Assembly: GCA_017623595.1 (NCBI GenBank)
Contig: JAGAOU010000091.1
Coordinates: 1-58,061 of the forward strand
Direction of reading: 5' to 3'
Source of the DNA: Clostridia bacterium
GTDB lineage: Bacteria; Bacillota; Clostridia; Oscillospirales; UBA644
Length of the DNA: 58,061 nucleotides
Positions 41,126-50,521 of the stretch are shown one piece after another. Both the position numbers and the translations under genes were made by a program. A model generated the notes under the pieces. It did no database searches, had not been told where the DNA came from, and saw nothing but the letters and a program-made list of their open reading frames with translations. Each line of letters opens with the position of its first letter. Position 1 is the first letter of the stretch.

Positions 41126-42978
41126 ACCGATTTCTCCTTCTTAACAATTTCCATCTCCACGCAAAAACGCACTTCCTCGCCTTGCGTTGTAATCTCCACC
41201 CGACCCCATCCTTCTTCGGAGGAATGAACCCGTGGCTCATAGTTTACACCCTCCGATTCAAACCGATGTCCCTCTCCGCCTACAAAGGTAATCTTTGGAT
41301 CGGAAGGAGTCTTGATGCGGCAACGCAATCCCCGACACTTTCCCTCAATCAGAATCTCTCCTTCACAACAGCGGGGCTTGTCTTGACAGTGCAACAAAAA
41401 GGTAACGGGGGCATTGGAATCTTTCGGAAACACCGTATCCCGCACGGTCAACAGCCCTCGCTCACCTCTGTCGGGCTCCCAACACATGCGTCGGGTGACC
41501 AAACTGCAGGTTTCCGAGTAAGCCTCGGACAAATTCCCTTCAATCTCGTACCGCCCCGAATCTTCCCTATGATAGGTCACTTTTGCCATGCCGTATTCCG
41601 ACAACCAACAGTCCAGAGTTTTCGGTTCTCTTTTTTCCTGCGGAAAACGTGTACCTTTCCCGTCCACCAACAAACAGTTGTGGGCAAGGGTTTGAATGAG
41701 ATACCGTTTACGGTGATCGGTGCCGTAACTGTCATACACACCGGAATCGGAGGCTAAAATCTCTTTGTCGTAAATCTGAAAGCATCCCGTGTCCAGATGA
41801 TCGTGGTTTGCCCCCCACAAATTGCCGATTTTCATTAAAATCAGCCGCTCGCCGTCGTTATAAAGGGTGCATCCCACCGGCCAACCGAAAAACCTTCCTT
41901 TTGGCAGGGAGGAAGATTGGGTTAAGGGCTGCAGCCTGTCCCAAATCAGATACACCGAAGGAGAGATCATTCCTTCACCGTAAGCACCTTCCTTGTAATA
42001 ATCCGACCCAAAATGCATGGGAACAAGATATTCCTTACAAAATTGTCTTTGCGCCGCATCAACATAACGGCTCTGCCCCGTATAAGCGGCAGACAGAAAC
42101 AAAGGAACAAAGAAAGGATTTTTTTTGGTATAAAGAGCCTTTTTTTCATTATAGTCATCCCCCAGCCGCAGAGCTTCCCCGTCCCATCGGGTCAGATAAA
42201 GAAGGCTGTCCGAAAAGGTTTCCAAAGGGGTGGGCAACACTTTTTCCCCGCTCATGGCAAAGATCAGAAGCCCGAACCAAAGAGCAAAAGAATAGCGATA
42301 TGCCCCGTAGCAGGGGCCTTGGGGATGAAATCCTCCCGCAAAGACCTGTTCATAGGCAGGGAGATATTCGGAGAAAAGCCGTCCTCCGCAGAAATGATAA
42401 ATATCAGGGCGTTCATCGTAAACGGCGATAGAAAAGGCAAGCAGATCCCGTAACAGCTGCGCCTCGTTTCCGTGTCCGCTGATGGCGCTCTGCTTTTCGG
42501 GCGGATAACCCATTTCAAAATACCGTTCGGCAAATCCTTCGCAGGTAGCGATGATCTCCTTTCTTTCATCTTCCGTAATTCGGCGGTAACACCAATCGTA
42601 GACCTCCGCCGCGAGAAAAATCAAATGACCGCTGTAGCGAGCCGTCATAATTCCTCCGTCAAAGTGGGAATTGCGAAGCAGAAACAGCAAAGCCTCCACC
42701 GCATCTCGCCCCTCACCGGCCTCATCGTACAGTAGAGCCCGTAAGGCCTTGGCCTCCACGGCAAGATATTCCTTCAGGTGATAGGTCCCGTCCTTAGGGG
42801 TAGCCCCTTGGCAACGGACGGGGAAATCGCAAAGATCCCAAAAGAGATCCGCCGTCACGGAAAAGGATTTTCCTTCAAGATTTTCTCGGATCCGTTCCAG
42901 ATCCTTTTTCCTCAACATCACACGGGGATGCTCTTGGGGAGGAAGAATCTCTGGCATCAGATAGGGGGAAATCAACAT
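41122..42978 (-). CDS. heparinase II/III-family protein
   Basis: A 618-residue protein. The helical first half (about 20-350) has HGNEAQLLRDLLAFSIAVYD and the beta-sandwich half opens with GNLWGANHDHLDTGCFQIYD near 390, the His-rich motif of the heparinase II/III-like domain, continued by SDSGVYDSYG and LAHNCLLVDGKG. Enzymes of this family cleave uronic-acid polysaccharides by beta-elimination. No signal peptide is seen (MLISPYLMPEILPPQEH), so it would act on imported oligosaccharide. It is one of two paralogues in the operon. Substrate unknown. Confidence 0.82.
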   Translation of the reverse strand: MLISPYLMPEILPPQEHPRVMLRKKDLERIRENLEGKSFSVTADLFWDLCDFPVRCQGATPKDGTYHLKEYLAVEAKALRALLYDEAGEGRDAVEALLFLLRNSHFDGGIMTARYSGHLIFLAAEVYDWCYRRITEDERKEIIATCEGFAERYFEMGYPPEKQSAISGHGNEAQLLRDLLAFSIAVYDERPDIYHFCGGRLFSEYLPAYEQVFAGGFHPQGPCYGAYRYSFALWFGLLIFAMSGEKVLPTPLETFSDSLLYLTRWDGEALRLGDDYNEKKALYTKKNPFFVPLFLSAAYTGQSRYVDAAQRQFCKEYLVPMHFGSDYYKEGAYGEGMISPSVYLIWDRLQPLTQSSSLPKGRFFGWPVGCTLYNDGERLILMKIGNLWGANHDHLDTGCFQIYDKEILASDSGVYDSYGTDHRKRYLIQTLAHNCLLVDGKGTRFPQEKREPKTLDCWLSEYGMAKVTYHREDSGRYEIEGNLSEAYSETCSLVTRRMCWEPDRGERGLLTVRDTVFPKDSNAPVTFLLHCQDKPRCCEGEILIEGKCRGLRCRIKTPSDPKITFVGGEGHRFESEGVNYEPRVHSSEEGWGRVEITTQGEEVRFCVEMEIVKKEKSV

Positions 42979-42990
42979 ACCGATACTCCT

Positions 42991-43998
42991 TTATTTTCGG
43001 GACATGGTAGAAGCAATGTCCCGCGATATCTCATGGGGAAGAGGGCCTCCTTCCTTCAAGAAAGCGACACTTTCCAGAAGCAGACAACGTGTAATTTCCT
43101 TACGAAGATCCACAGTGGGCCCCGCCATATGGGGCATCAGAATCACATTATCGCAGTCAAACAGGGGATTTTCCAAGGGCAGCGGTTCCTTTTCATACAC
43201 ATCCAGAACCGCACGGAAACGCCCTTCTGTCAGGCATTTCTCCAGAGCGGGCTGATCCACAATCGCCCCACGGGAGGTATTGATAAACAGAGCATGTTCG
43301 GGAATCCGCCGTAACAGATCTTCCCCGATCAGATGATGGGTCTTATCGTACAGCGGAGTGTGCAGAGAGATGATGTCGCTTTTGGAAAAAAGCTCCGGAA
43401 GGCTCACCTGCTCCAAGCCGTATTTTGCCGCATCTTCCGCTGGAAGGGGCTTGATATCATACACCTTGAGCTTTACACCGAAGGGTGCCAGCATCCGTAC
43501 AAGATGCCGTGCAATGGCGCCATAACTGACAATCCCCACGGTTTTCCCCAAAAGGCCTCGGGTAAAATCTTCGGGCTCCTTCCAAATCTTATCGTCCTTC
43601 AGACGGCGGCTGTATTTGGGAATGTCCCGCAAGGCGGTGAGCATATAGCCGATGGTTCCCTCCGCCACGGACAGGGCAAAAAAATCATTCCCCGAAATTA
43701 CACGGATCCCCCGCTCCCACAGAGCGTCACTTACAAAGGGCACTACCGTTCCGCAGAGATGCACCAGCAGTTTTATCTGAGGCGCCCGATCCAAAATTGT
43801 TTCATCCAGACGGGGAGACCCCCAGCCCGTCACATAGGCATCACTGTCTCCAATGATTTGGGCAATTTCCTCCGCCGACATTTGAGTGGACCTCTCATTC
43901 CAGACAACCTGTCCCAAGGATTCGGCCAAACGGATATTTTCGGGGGTGAAAAAGGTTGGGAATACCGCATTTTTCGGAAGGGAAACAAACAGTTTCAT
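42991..43998 (-). CDS. D-2-hydroxyacid dehydrogenase family protein
   Basis: A 335-residue protein with the NAD domain GKTVGIVSYGAIARHLVRML (about 139-158). Here the usual GxGxxG reads SYGAIA, so the first glycine is replaced. The catalytic set is present: Arg in FINTSRGAIVD, Glu in EKEPLPLENP and His in LMPHMAGPT. It interconverts a 2-keto acid and a D-2-hydroxy acid. In this operon it could reduce a keto acid released from an unsaturated uronate. ATG 43998 follows AAAAGGAG; an upstream six-codon extension runs into the ribosome site. Confidence 0.88.
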   Translation of the reverse strand: MKLFVSLPKNAVFPTFFTPENIRLAESLGQVVWNERSTQMSAEEIAQIIGDSDAYVTGWGSPRLDETILDRAPQIKLLVHLCGTVVPFVSDALWERGIRVISGNDFFALSVAEGTIGYMLTALRDIPKYSRRLKDDKIWKEPEDFTRGLLGKTVGIVSYGAIARHLVRMLAPFGVKLKVYDIKPLPAEDAAKYGLEQVSLPELFSKSDIISLHTPLYDKTHHLIGEDLLRRIPEHALFINTSRGAIVDQPALEKCLTEGRFRAVLDVYEKEPLPLENPLFDCDNVILMPHMAGPTVDLRKEITRCLLLESVAFLKEGGPLPHEISRDIASTMSRK

Positions 43999-44012
43999 GG
44001 AAAATCTCCTTT

Positions 44013-45803
44013 TCATTTAAATTGTTTTTTGATGCGCTGTGCCAACAGAGTTTCAAACCAAAGCCGGGGATTGGGCAGAGGGGATATGGGTTCGATATAA
44101 GATCGGGATCCAATCGTCAGCGTGCGGGTCCTCCTTGGAGAATCGTCAGTTTGTTGAGGTTGACGATCGACAATGGCCGAACCATGGGTTCCCACCGTCT
44201 CCGCCGAACAAATCATGGCGGAAAGAACGGCCCGTTGGGTCAGCACCGTGTCGTAAAGCCGAAACAACTCAGCCCGCTGGGTATCGTTTTCCATCACGAC
44301 TCTCTCAAAAAAGGTGTCGCAGAGGGTACAAACCTCCCGAAAAAGAGACTTCATCCCCTCCGTGGTTCGGTCAAAGGCGGCAACACGGCTCATTTCACAA
44401 CAGAAAGTCTCGCGCATTTGGGCAAGGTTTGCGGTTCCGTATTTTATCGGAGGAAGAACATAAGAAGGAGCAGAACCGCAGACATCCTTCTTTTTCGCAA
44501 TATGCTCCGCCGCCCGCAGACTCCCCACCTGGGTGGAATTCAAGGCACTTCCGCCGGGACGGTAGACTCCAAAGGTTCCCGCCGCCTCGCCCGCAACGTA
44601 AAGCCCCTTCACATCGCTTTGCCAATGCTCATCCACCGCAACACCGCCGTTGCAATGCTGGGCACAGACGGAAATCTCCAGAGGCACCGTATGCAGGTCG
44701 ATTCCGTGGTCTGCGTAAAGCGCAACAGCACCCTCATTCATTTTTTTGAGGCGCTGAATAGGCGTGCCGAAAAGTGCGTCCGATTTTTCAAGATAAGCAT
44801 AAGCCTCCTCGGGGAGGACGTCAAAGCCCTGCTCCAAGCCCTTGGGATTGTGGGTAAAATCAAGGTATACCCGACGTCCCTGCTTGATCTGCTCGAAAAC
44901 AAGAAGGTCAACCTTTGAAGATCCCTCTGCCTTACGGGCATCGAAGGGCCATTGATACCCCTTCAGAAAAATCAAGCCGAGGGACTCTGTTCCAAGGGCA
45001 TCGTATAAAAATTCCCGCTCGCATCCCGTCTCGTCCACCGAAACATACCGAGGCAACACCTGCTGATAGGTTCCCGACAGATTCCATCGGAAGGCCGTGC
45101 TTGCCATCCCGTACTGCCATTGGTCCATATTGGCAAGCCTTGCCCCTGCCTCAATGGCCAAACCGGTGGCTCCATGTTGACTTTCGGGATAAACCGTGTT
45201 CTTATAAATCCCCGCAGGGCCTCCCGTGCAAAGAATCACGTTTTGGCAGGCGATAACGGAGGTCTCCCCCGTCACCGTATTGACGCAGGCAACCCCGATG
45301 ACGGAACTGTTTTCCGTGAGAATTTTTACAACCCGTTGTAAATCAATCATTTCAATTTTCTTGGAAAAAACAGAGCGTTCCAAGGCCTCGGTCATATATT
45401 TGGAGGTCAAGGGACCGCAGGAAGTGGCACGCGATCTTGGGTCATGATCGGTTTTATAACCCACATATTCCCCATATTCGTTGGCGGGAAAGGGCACACC
45501 CAACTCCACCAAACGCATAAAACAGCGGGTGGAGTATGCCGCCTCACAGAGGGCATGCTCTCCCATGACACCGCCGCCCGAATAAAGCGTTTCGGCCATC
45601 TCCCGCACACTGTCTCCATCCGAGCCGCAGAGAGAAAGCTTGTAATAGGTCTGCTTGTCGCTTCCCGTGTTGCGGGAGGTTCCCATACTCCGCCCTTCGG
45701 TGATCAGAGCAATATCCCGCACGCCGAAATCGTACAATCGGTCGGCGGCGTTGTATCCCGCACAGCCCGAACCGATAATCAAGGTATGATAACTGTTTTT
45801 CAT
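44013..45803 (-). CDS. FAD-dependent fumarate reductase-like oxidoreductase
   Basis: A 596-residue flavoprotein. The dinucleotide fold is LIIGSGCAGYNAADRL (about 8-23); a second FAD stretch is GLYVAGEAAGTFGVYRPGGS (about 420-439); CAQHCNGGVAVD (about 399-410) matches the substrate-side His/Gly motif of the fumarate reductase/SdhA family. It lacks the N-terminal flavin-carrier domain and has no Cys motif for an iron-sulfur cluster, so the electron partner is unknown; the OYE-type protein in the same operon is a candidate neighbour. Such enzymes reduce activated C=C bonds or oxidise sugars. The start overlaps the SDR stop by 4 bases. Confidence 0.82.
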   Translation of the reverse strand: MKNSYHTLIIGSGCAGYNAADRLYDFGVRDIALITEGRSMGTSRNTGSDKQTYYKLSLCGSDGDSVREMAETLYSGGGVMGEHALCEAAYSTRCFMRLVELGVPFPANEYGEYVGYKTDHDPRSRATSCGPLTSKYMTEALERSVFSKKIEMIDLQRVVKILTENSSVIGVACVNTVTGETSVIACQNVILCTGGPAGIYKNTVYPESQHGATGLAIEAGARLANMDQWQYGMASTAFRWNLSGTYQQVLPRYVSVDETGCEREFLYDALGTESLGLIFLKGYQWPFDARKAEGSSKVDLLVFEQIKQGRRVYLDFTHNPKGLEQGFDVLPEEAYAYLEKSDALFGTPIQRLKKMNEGAVALYADHGIDLHTVPLEISVCAQHCNGGVAVDEHWQSDVKGLYVAGEAAGTFGVYRPGGSALNSTQVGSLRAAEHIAKKKDVCGSAPSYVLPPIKYGTANLAQMRETFCCEMSRVAAFDRTTEGMKSLFREVCTLCDTFFERVVMENDTQRAELFRLYDTVLTQRAVLSAMICSAETVGTHGSAIVDRQPQQTDDSPRRTRTLTIGSRSYIEPISPLPNPRLWFETLLAQRIKKQFK

Positions 45804-46531
45804 AGGCTCCTGATGTGCATTCCTCCATCAACGATCAACGACGCCCCCGTGGTGTATCCGAAGGTTCCGTCACACAGGGCTACCACCGCTTTTGCAACGT
45901 CATCGGGGGTTCCCCAACGGCCCAGCGGAACCAACCCGTCTGCAATAAGGCGATCATATTTCTCCTTCACCCCTGCGGTCATTTCCGTGGCAATGATGCC
46001 GGGACAGACCTCATTTACGGTGATTCCCTCCGAAGACAAGCGGTCGGCAAAAAGCTTTGTGATCATGCTCACCCCCGCCTTGGAAATGCAGTATTCGCCC
46101 CGATTGACCGAGCTTGTGTATGCCGAACAGGAGGAGATGTTGACAATGGAGCCACCCTTTCCCCGACGGATCATTTCATTGGCCACCGCCTGGGTCAGGA
46201 ACAGCGTTCCTTTGGTGTTGATCCCCATCACATAGTCATAGCTCTCCTCGGTCATTTCAAGCAGATCCAGCCTCTGCTTGGGAGCAACCCCCGCCACATT
46301 GACAAGAACACCGATCTCCCCCATGGAACAGGCCTGCTCCAAAAGGCGGCTACGGTCCTCGGCCACCGAAAGATCCCCCTGAACATAGACAATGCCCGCC
46401 CGATCAAAATCGGTTCGGTCGAAAAGGGGACGGCGTCCCATTCCCACAACGGTATATCCCTTTCGGGCCAACAGAAGAGCACTTGCCTTTCCGATGCCGC
46501 CCGCCACTCCTGTTACAATTGCAATTTTCAT
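45800..46531 (-). CDS. short-chain dehydrogenase/reductase
   Basis: A 243-residue classical SDR. TGVAGGIGKASALLLARKG (8-26) is the TGxxxGIG nucleotide site; NISSCSAYTSSVNRGEYCIS with KAG behind gives the Ser, Tyr and Lys of the YxxxK triad (about 137-160); VCPGIIATEM is the conserved turn after it. It would oxidise or reduce a hydroxyl, probably a sugar or sugar-acid carbon given the operon. FabG is the closest general label, but a fatty-acid role is unlikely here. It is coupled to the flavoprotein gene (4-base overlap). Confidence 0.9.
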   Translation of the reverse strand: MKIAIVTGVAGGIGKASALLLARKGYTVVGMGRRPLFDRTDFDRAGIVYVQGDLSVAEDRSRLLEQACSMGEIGVLVNVAGVAPKQRLDLLEMTEESYDYVMGINTKGTLFLTQAVANEMIRRGKGGSIVNISSCSAYTSSVNRGEYCISKAGVSMITKLFADRLSSEGITVNEVCPGIIATEMTAGVKEKYDRLIADGLVPLGRWGTPDDVAKAVVALCDGTFGYTTGASLIVDGGMHIRSL

Positions 46532-46543
46532 TTTTTTCTCCCG

Positions 46544-48349
46544 TTATTTCAATTTTTCCACCGTAACCGTCACGCTCTCTGCGCCCTCGACAGAGCACAA
46601 GATCCTCGTAACCCCGTTCGCCTTCCAATCTGCCTCCAAATTCACATCCTCAAATGGCAGGAACTCAGCACGCACCGTGCCGTGACTTGTGCGAACACAG
46701 TAACGCTCTCCGAGGATTGCCGCACCATCCTCGATCCGAACGGGCAGGATACTCATCAGCACCTCGGTCACTTTTTGCGCTTTCTCATCGGTGAATGTAA
46801 AGCTGTCGGTACAACTCATACCGCGCTCTGTCAAGGCAAGGGTTCGCGTCAGCTTGCTGATTCCCGCTTCTGCGGGATAGGCACCCGCAAACGAGATCGT
46901 AATCTTTCCTTCCTCTGCCTCAAAGCAATCGGCACGGAACCCGGCTCCGTACGGCTGCTCCGTTCCGTTGATCATAGGGATATTGTGATTTTGCGACTTA
47001 ACCCACGGAATCACGGTATAGCGTTCTTTGGAAAAGGTAAAGCGGGTATACACACCTATTCCCACGTCGATCAGCACAGGCGTAGTGCCGTCGTACATGG
47101 TAATGCTTCCCACGTCATTATGATTGTGACTCTCATTATTGAAGCCACCCTTTGCCGAAAGGACCATATCGCCCTTTCTCAATACGGCAAGCTGCGTATC
47201 CGGCAGACACTCCAGCGCACCGTGAAGAGGAAGGGTAATCGGGAATCGCTCCATCTCCTTTAAAAATTCGGAGCAATAGATCAAGCGACGCATAGTACGC
47301 ACCGTATGACGGAGCACGGAGGACTTTGACGCCTTCTCCATATAGACCGCCACGCTGAAATTCATCAGATCCTCCTGCTTGGTCTCTCTGGCAAAACCGT
47401 AAAGCAGAACCATCTCTCCTGTTTTTTCAGTAGTGTGATGAGCATCTGCTACGTTGACAAAGCAACCGGAAACGATGTGAACTTTTTTCATATACGCAGC
47501 GATCCGACCGAGCTTTTCATCGTCAAACAGATTCAGTGCACCGTCTGTTGCCTGCTTCAGTTCATAAACGAATTCAAACAAGGAGACCCCGGCCACAGCC
47601 CAATATCCCGGGCCCTCGTCACAACCGCCATCGGAGGGCAGCGCATTATAGTAGAGCTGAATTTCTTTAAACATTTTTTCAAGCGCACGATGGAGCATTC
47701 TCTCGTTGGTTTCGGTCAGCAAAAACACCGTCAGCACATTGGACAGAATCCATGGATTCCAATTGTTCGGCGTCTTGTTGTATCCAAACCACCAATAATC
47801 AAAATGCGTCAGATAGGGCGTCTTGATTCGTGTTTCAAGCTCGTATTCCACACGGTCCAGGATCTCGGGGCAGAATTCCGTCAGCGGAGCGTGAAGCAAC
47901 TTCGTGATCACGGCAACATGTTCTGCCGTTTCTGCCGCAAACAGATCGATATACGGTTCTTTGGGGGTGGGAATGTTTTTTACGCCGCGAAGCCAATGCG
48001 CAGACACGCCCCAATAACTCTCCTCGCAGAGCGCAAACAGACCGTTGACGATCTGCGGCAGAAAACGTCCCCGATTTTCCTTGAGCTCCGCAAGAGCAAA
48101 CAAGGTCAAATGATTGCGGCGATCGAAATGGATATTTTCCATGATCTTTCGATTTCCGCTTTTTTTGAACTCCATAAAGTCGGTGGCCTTGATGACCGGC
48201 CATGCATAACCAAGCTCCTTCTCAGCCGCTTTTACACAGTCCTCGTTTTGAAACGCATCCCAGAAATCACGATTCTCTACAGGCGGGAAAATATCAGATC
48301 TGAATTTGTACTCGGAAAAAGAATGTTGTTTTAAAAATCTGTTAAACAT
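46544..48349 (-). CDS. heparinase II/III-family protein, second copy
   Basis: A 601-residue protein with a helical first half (WWFGYNKTPNNWNPWILSNV and DEGPGYWAVAGVSLFEFVYE are typical of the toroid) and a beta-sandwich half. KGGFNNESHNHNDVGSITMY near 405 is the His-rich motif, followed by PVLIDVGIGVYT. In family lyases these Asn/His/Tyr residues abstract the C5 proton of a uronate. It differs clearly from the 41122-42978 paralogue and has no signal peptide. Second gene of the operon after the OYE-type reductase; AGAGGAG precedes its ATG. Confidence 0.88.
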   Translation of the reverse strand: MFNRFLKQHSFSEYKFRSDIFPPVENRDFWDAFQNEDCVKAAEKELGYAWPVIKATDFMEFKKSGNRKIMENIHFDRRNHLTLFALAELKENRGRFLPQIVNGLFALCEESYWGVSAHWLRGVKNIPTPKEPYIDLFAAETAEHVAVITKLLHAPLTEFCPEILDRVEYELETRIKTPYLTHFDYWWFGYNKTPNNWNPWILSNVLTVFLLTETNERMLHRALEKMFKEIQLYYNALPSDGGCDEGPGYWAVAGVSLFEFVYELKQATDGALNLFDDEKLGRIAAYMKKVHIVSGCFVNVADAHHTTEKTGEMVLLYGFARETKQEDLMNFSVAVYMEKASKSSVLRHTVRTMRRLIYCSEFLKEMERFPITLPLHGALECLPDTQLAVLRKGDMVLSAKGGFNNESHNHNDVGSITMYDGTTPVLIDVGIGVYTRFTFSKERYTVIPWVKSQNHNIPMINGTEQPYGAGFRADCFEAEEGKITISFAGAYPAEAGISKLTRTLALTERGMSCTDSFTFTDEKAQKVTEVLMSILPVRIEDGAAILGERYCVRTSHGTVRAEFLPFEDVNLEADWKANGVTRILCSVEGAESVTVTVEKLK

Positions 48350-48364
48350 AACAAGCTCTCCTCT

Positions 48365-49573
48365 TTATTTTTTTAATTCTTTATAAAGTTCTCTGTAATA
48401 TTCGTCAAACACCGCACATCCGCAGGCTCGTTTTCCCCGCATCAGCTCGGTGCATTTGGAGCAGGTCACACAGCATTTTTTATAATCAAAGCGCCCCTGC
48501 GACCAATCCCGATAAAACATGGGATACGCCAGGGTTTCTCTGCCGTAGCCCACAAAATCGCAAACACCTTCCCGCAGAAGATCTTCCGATTTTTCCATCA
48601 GATCGGCACGGTAATAGGACAACCCCGAGGCCACCAGCGGCAAAGAGGGAAAGGATTGCTTGAGATGGGTTTCAATGGTCACAAAGCGCGCCAACCCCTC
48701 CTCTGCCGTTTCGGGAGGAAGGTATCCCCCTCTGCGGTAAGGACGGTTGACGTGAGGATTGTAATAGGGATTTCCCACCGTCACATTAAGGATTTGCAAC
48801 CCTTCCGACAGAAGTTGTCGAATCAGTCGATCGGGCTCGGAGAAATCAAGCCGATTTTCCCCGTCGGTGCCAAATCCGTAGGGCTTGGGAACCATATCCG
48901 AAACGCTGAGCCGCGCCGTCAGAAGCCCACGGGAAGGCAACACCTTACGCACCGCCCGAAAGCAATCGAGAAACAGACGGGTACGGTTTTCAAAGCAACC
49001 GCCGTACCGCCCCTCTCGCCCGAAGGCGGACAAAAGCTCCTGAAACAGATATCCGTGACAGGACTTCACATCCACCCCGTCGAATCCCGCCTCCATGGCC
49101 AGCGCCGCTGTAGTGGCATATCGGGAAGGAAGGGTATCCAGATATTCATCGGTCACAATATGTTCGTCGGTCACTCCCCGACGTTCATCATAAAAGGGGT
49201 TGCGGTAAGCCACCATGGGAGTAATACTCTGTCTGCCCGAATGGGTCAGCTGTAAAATCAGAAGCGGACAGACTCCCGTCTCCTTACGTGCGGTTTGCCG
49301 CACCTGCTCGGTCAGTTGTCGGAAGGCGGAAAGGTTATCCTCGGTCAGCATCATCTGCCGCACATTGGTTCGTCCCTCGGGACACACGGCGGTGGCCTCA
49401 AACCAAAGGATGCCCGCTCCGCTTTTTGCGGCCCGCAGATATTTCCGCACCGTCAGCGGACTCGGGGTTCCGTCTTCCTCACAATCGCACCCCTCCATGG
49501 GCTGAAAGACCACCCGATTGGGAATCCGATATTCCCCTAAGGAAAACGAACGGTTCAACAAAAATGAATTCAT
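48365..49573 (-). CDS. NADH:flavin oxidoreductase (old yellow enzyme family)
   Basis: A 402-residue FMN barrel protein. RVVFQPMEGCDCEEDGTPS (about 20-38), ILQLTHSGRQS (about 108-118) and GVDVKSCHGYLFQELLSAFG (about 175) are family sites for FMN and substrate. Near the C-terminus KKCCVTCSKCTELMRGKRAC (about 370-389) gives a four-cysteine set that may hold a [4Fe-4S] cluster as in 2,4-dienoyl-CoA reductase-type members, here without the second flavin domain. It reduces an activated double bond. ATG 49573 follows GAGGAG; the 31-codon extension has no ribosome site. First gene of the eight-gene operon. Confidence 0.88.
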   Translation of the reverse strand: MNSFLLNRSFSLGEYRIPNRVVFQPMEGCDCEEDGTPSPLTVRKYLRAAKSGAGILWFEATAVCPEGRTNVRQMMLTEDNLSAFRQLTEQVRQTARKETGVCPLLILQLTHSGRQSITPMVAYRNPFYDERRGVTDEHIVTDEYLDTLPSRYATTAALAMEAGFDGVDVKSCHGYLFQELLSAFGREGRYGGCFENRTRLFLDCFRAVRKVLPSRGLLTARLSVSDMVPKPYGFGTDGENRLDFSEPDRLIRQLLSEGLQILNVTVGNPYYNPHVNRPYRRGGYLPPETAEEGLARFVTIETHLKQSFPSLPLVASGLSYYRADLMEKSEDLLREGVCDFVGYGRETLAYPMFYRDWSQGRFDYKKCCVTCSKCTELMRGKRACGCAVFDEYYRELYKELKK

Positions 49574-49598
49574 GGCACACTCCTCTTCTTGTTCTGAT

Positions 49599-49610
49599 TG
49601 TATTATACCA
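49599..49610 (-). promoter_or_regulatory. extended -10 promoter of the eight-gene operon
   Basis: TTGGTATAAT on the minus strand: TATAAT at 49602-49607 preceded by TGG. The -35 position is poor (TTTAAA), fitting an activator-dependent promoter. Confidence 0.65.
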
Positions 49611-49651
49611 AGAAATAAAAGTAATTTAAATAGTTTTTCTTGCTTAATATA

Positions 49652-49680
49652 TTGCTTTTCTTGCAAAAATGTGCTATAAT
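49652..49680 (+). promoter_or_regulatory. promoter of the divergent AraC gene
   Basis: TTGCTT (49652-49657), 17 bases, TATAAT (49675-49680). It lies back to back with the operon promoter; a TTTTTCTTGCTTAATATATTGCTTTT-type stretch between them has repeated TTGC units that could be regulator half-sites (49638-49666). Confidence 0.75.
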
Positions 49681-49701
49681 GGAATCAAAGAGGTGATTTT
49701 T

Positions 49702-50484
49702 GTGCAAACGGTATTTCAAAGCAATGGCTTCCGATTCGATTTCAAGGAAAGCCCGGTAAAAAACAACCTTCTCTGGGAGAGCCACTGTCACGGCCAGTTT
49801 GAGATGATCGGCGTTGTGAAGGGCGATATTACCGTCAATCTGGAAGGGAAACGCTACCGCCTGGGCGAGGGACAGTATGCCCTCATTCCGCCCCTGACCT
49901 ATCACACCGTCACCGCAAATCAGCAGGGGACCTATCGCCGCGTGACAGTGCTTTTCGGGAGAGAAGCCATTCCGCAGGTGCTTCGTCGCCCGCTTTCGGT
50001 GCGGGAGGATCTTTTCATCGGTCGTTCCGACCGGTTGACGCAATTGACCGAAATCTGCAAAGAACCGAATCACACCTTCTATGCACCTCTGGCAAACAGC
50101 ATCATGGTCCAGCTTCTCTACCAATCGGTGCGGGAGAAAAAGACGGACACCTCCGCCCGCATTGACGATTCCCTTGCCCGCATGCTGGAATACATCGACG
50201 ATCATCTGTGCGAAAAAATTTGTCTGGACGATATTGCCGCCCACGCCGCCTGCTCCAAATCCTCGGTCAGCCATCTGTTTGAAGATAAAATGAAAATCAC
50301 CCCAAAACAGTATATTTTGCAAAAACGGCTTGCCCTTGCCGACGCCCTTCTGCAGGAGGGCGTCCCCGCCTCCGAAACCGCCCTGCGGGTAGGATACGAA
50401 AACTACAGTAACTTTTACCGCATCTACCGCAAGCACTTCGGCACCCCGCCGTCAAAAAAAACGATCCCCCCAACGGAAGAATAA
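49702..50484 (+). CDS. AraC-family regulator of the eight-gene operon
   Basis: A 260-residue protein. The N-terminal cupin has LLWESHCHGQFEMIGVVKGD and GEGQYALIPPLTYHTV; the C-terminal AraC domain starts at about 165 (MLEYIDDHLCEKICLDDIAA) and ends ENYSNFYRIYRKHFGTPPSK. GTG 49702 is chosen as GAGG lies 8 bases upstream; the longer frame begins before the -10. It is divergent from the operon at 49573 and is the obvious candidate to activate it on binding a degradation product. A terminator at 50488 follows. Confidence 0.9.
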   Translation: MQTVFQSNGFRFDFKESPVKNNLLWESHCHGQFEMIGVVKGDITVNLEGKRYRLGEGQYALIPPLTYHTVTANQQGTYRRVTVLFGREAIPQVLRRPLSVREDLFIGRSDRLTQLTEICKEPNHTFYAPLANSIMVQLLYQSVREKKTDTSARIDDSLARMLEYIDDHLCEKICLDDIAAHAACSKSSVSHLFEDKMKITPKQYILQKRLALADALLQEGVPASETALRVGYENYSNFYRIYRKHFGTPPSKKTIPPTEE

Positions 50485-50487
50485 ACA

Positions 50488-50515
50488 ACGCACCCCGAGG
50501 ACACTTGGGGTGCGT
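50488..50515. terminator. bidirectional terminator
   Basis: Nine-base stem ACGCACCCC/GGGGTGCGT between two convergent genes. On the minus strand TGTTTATT follows, on the plus strand CAATATTTAT. Confidence 0.75.
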
Positions 50516-50521
50516 CAATAT

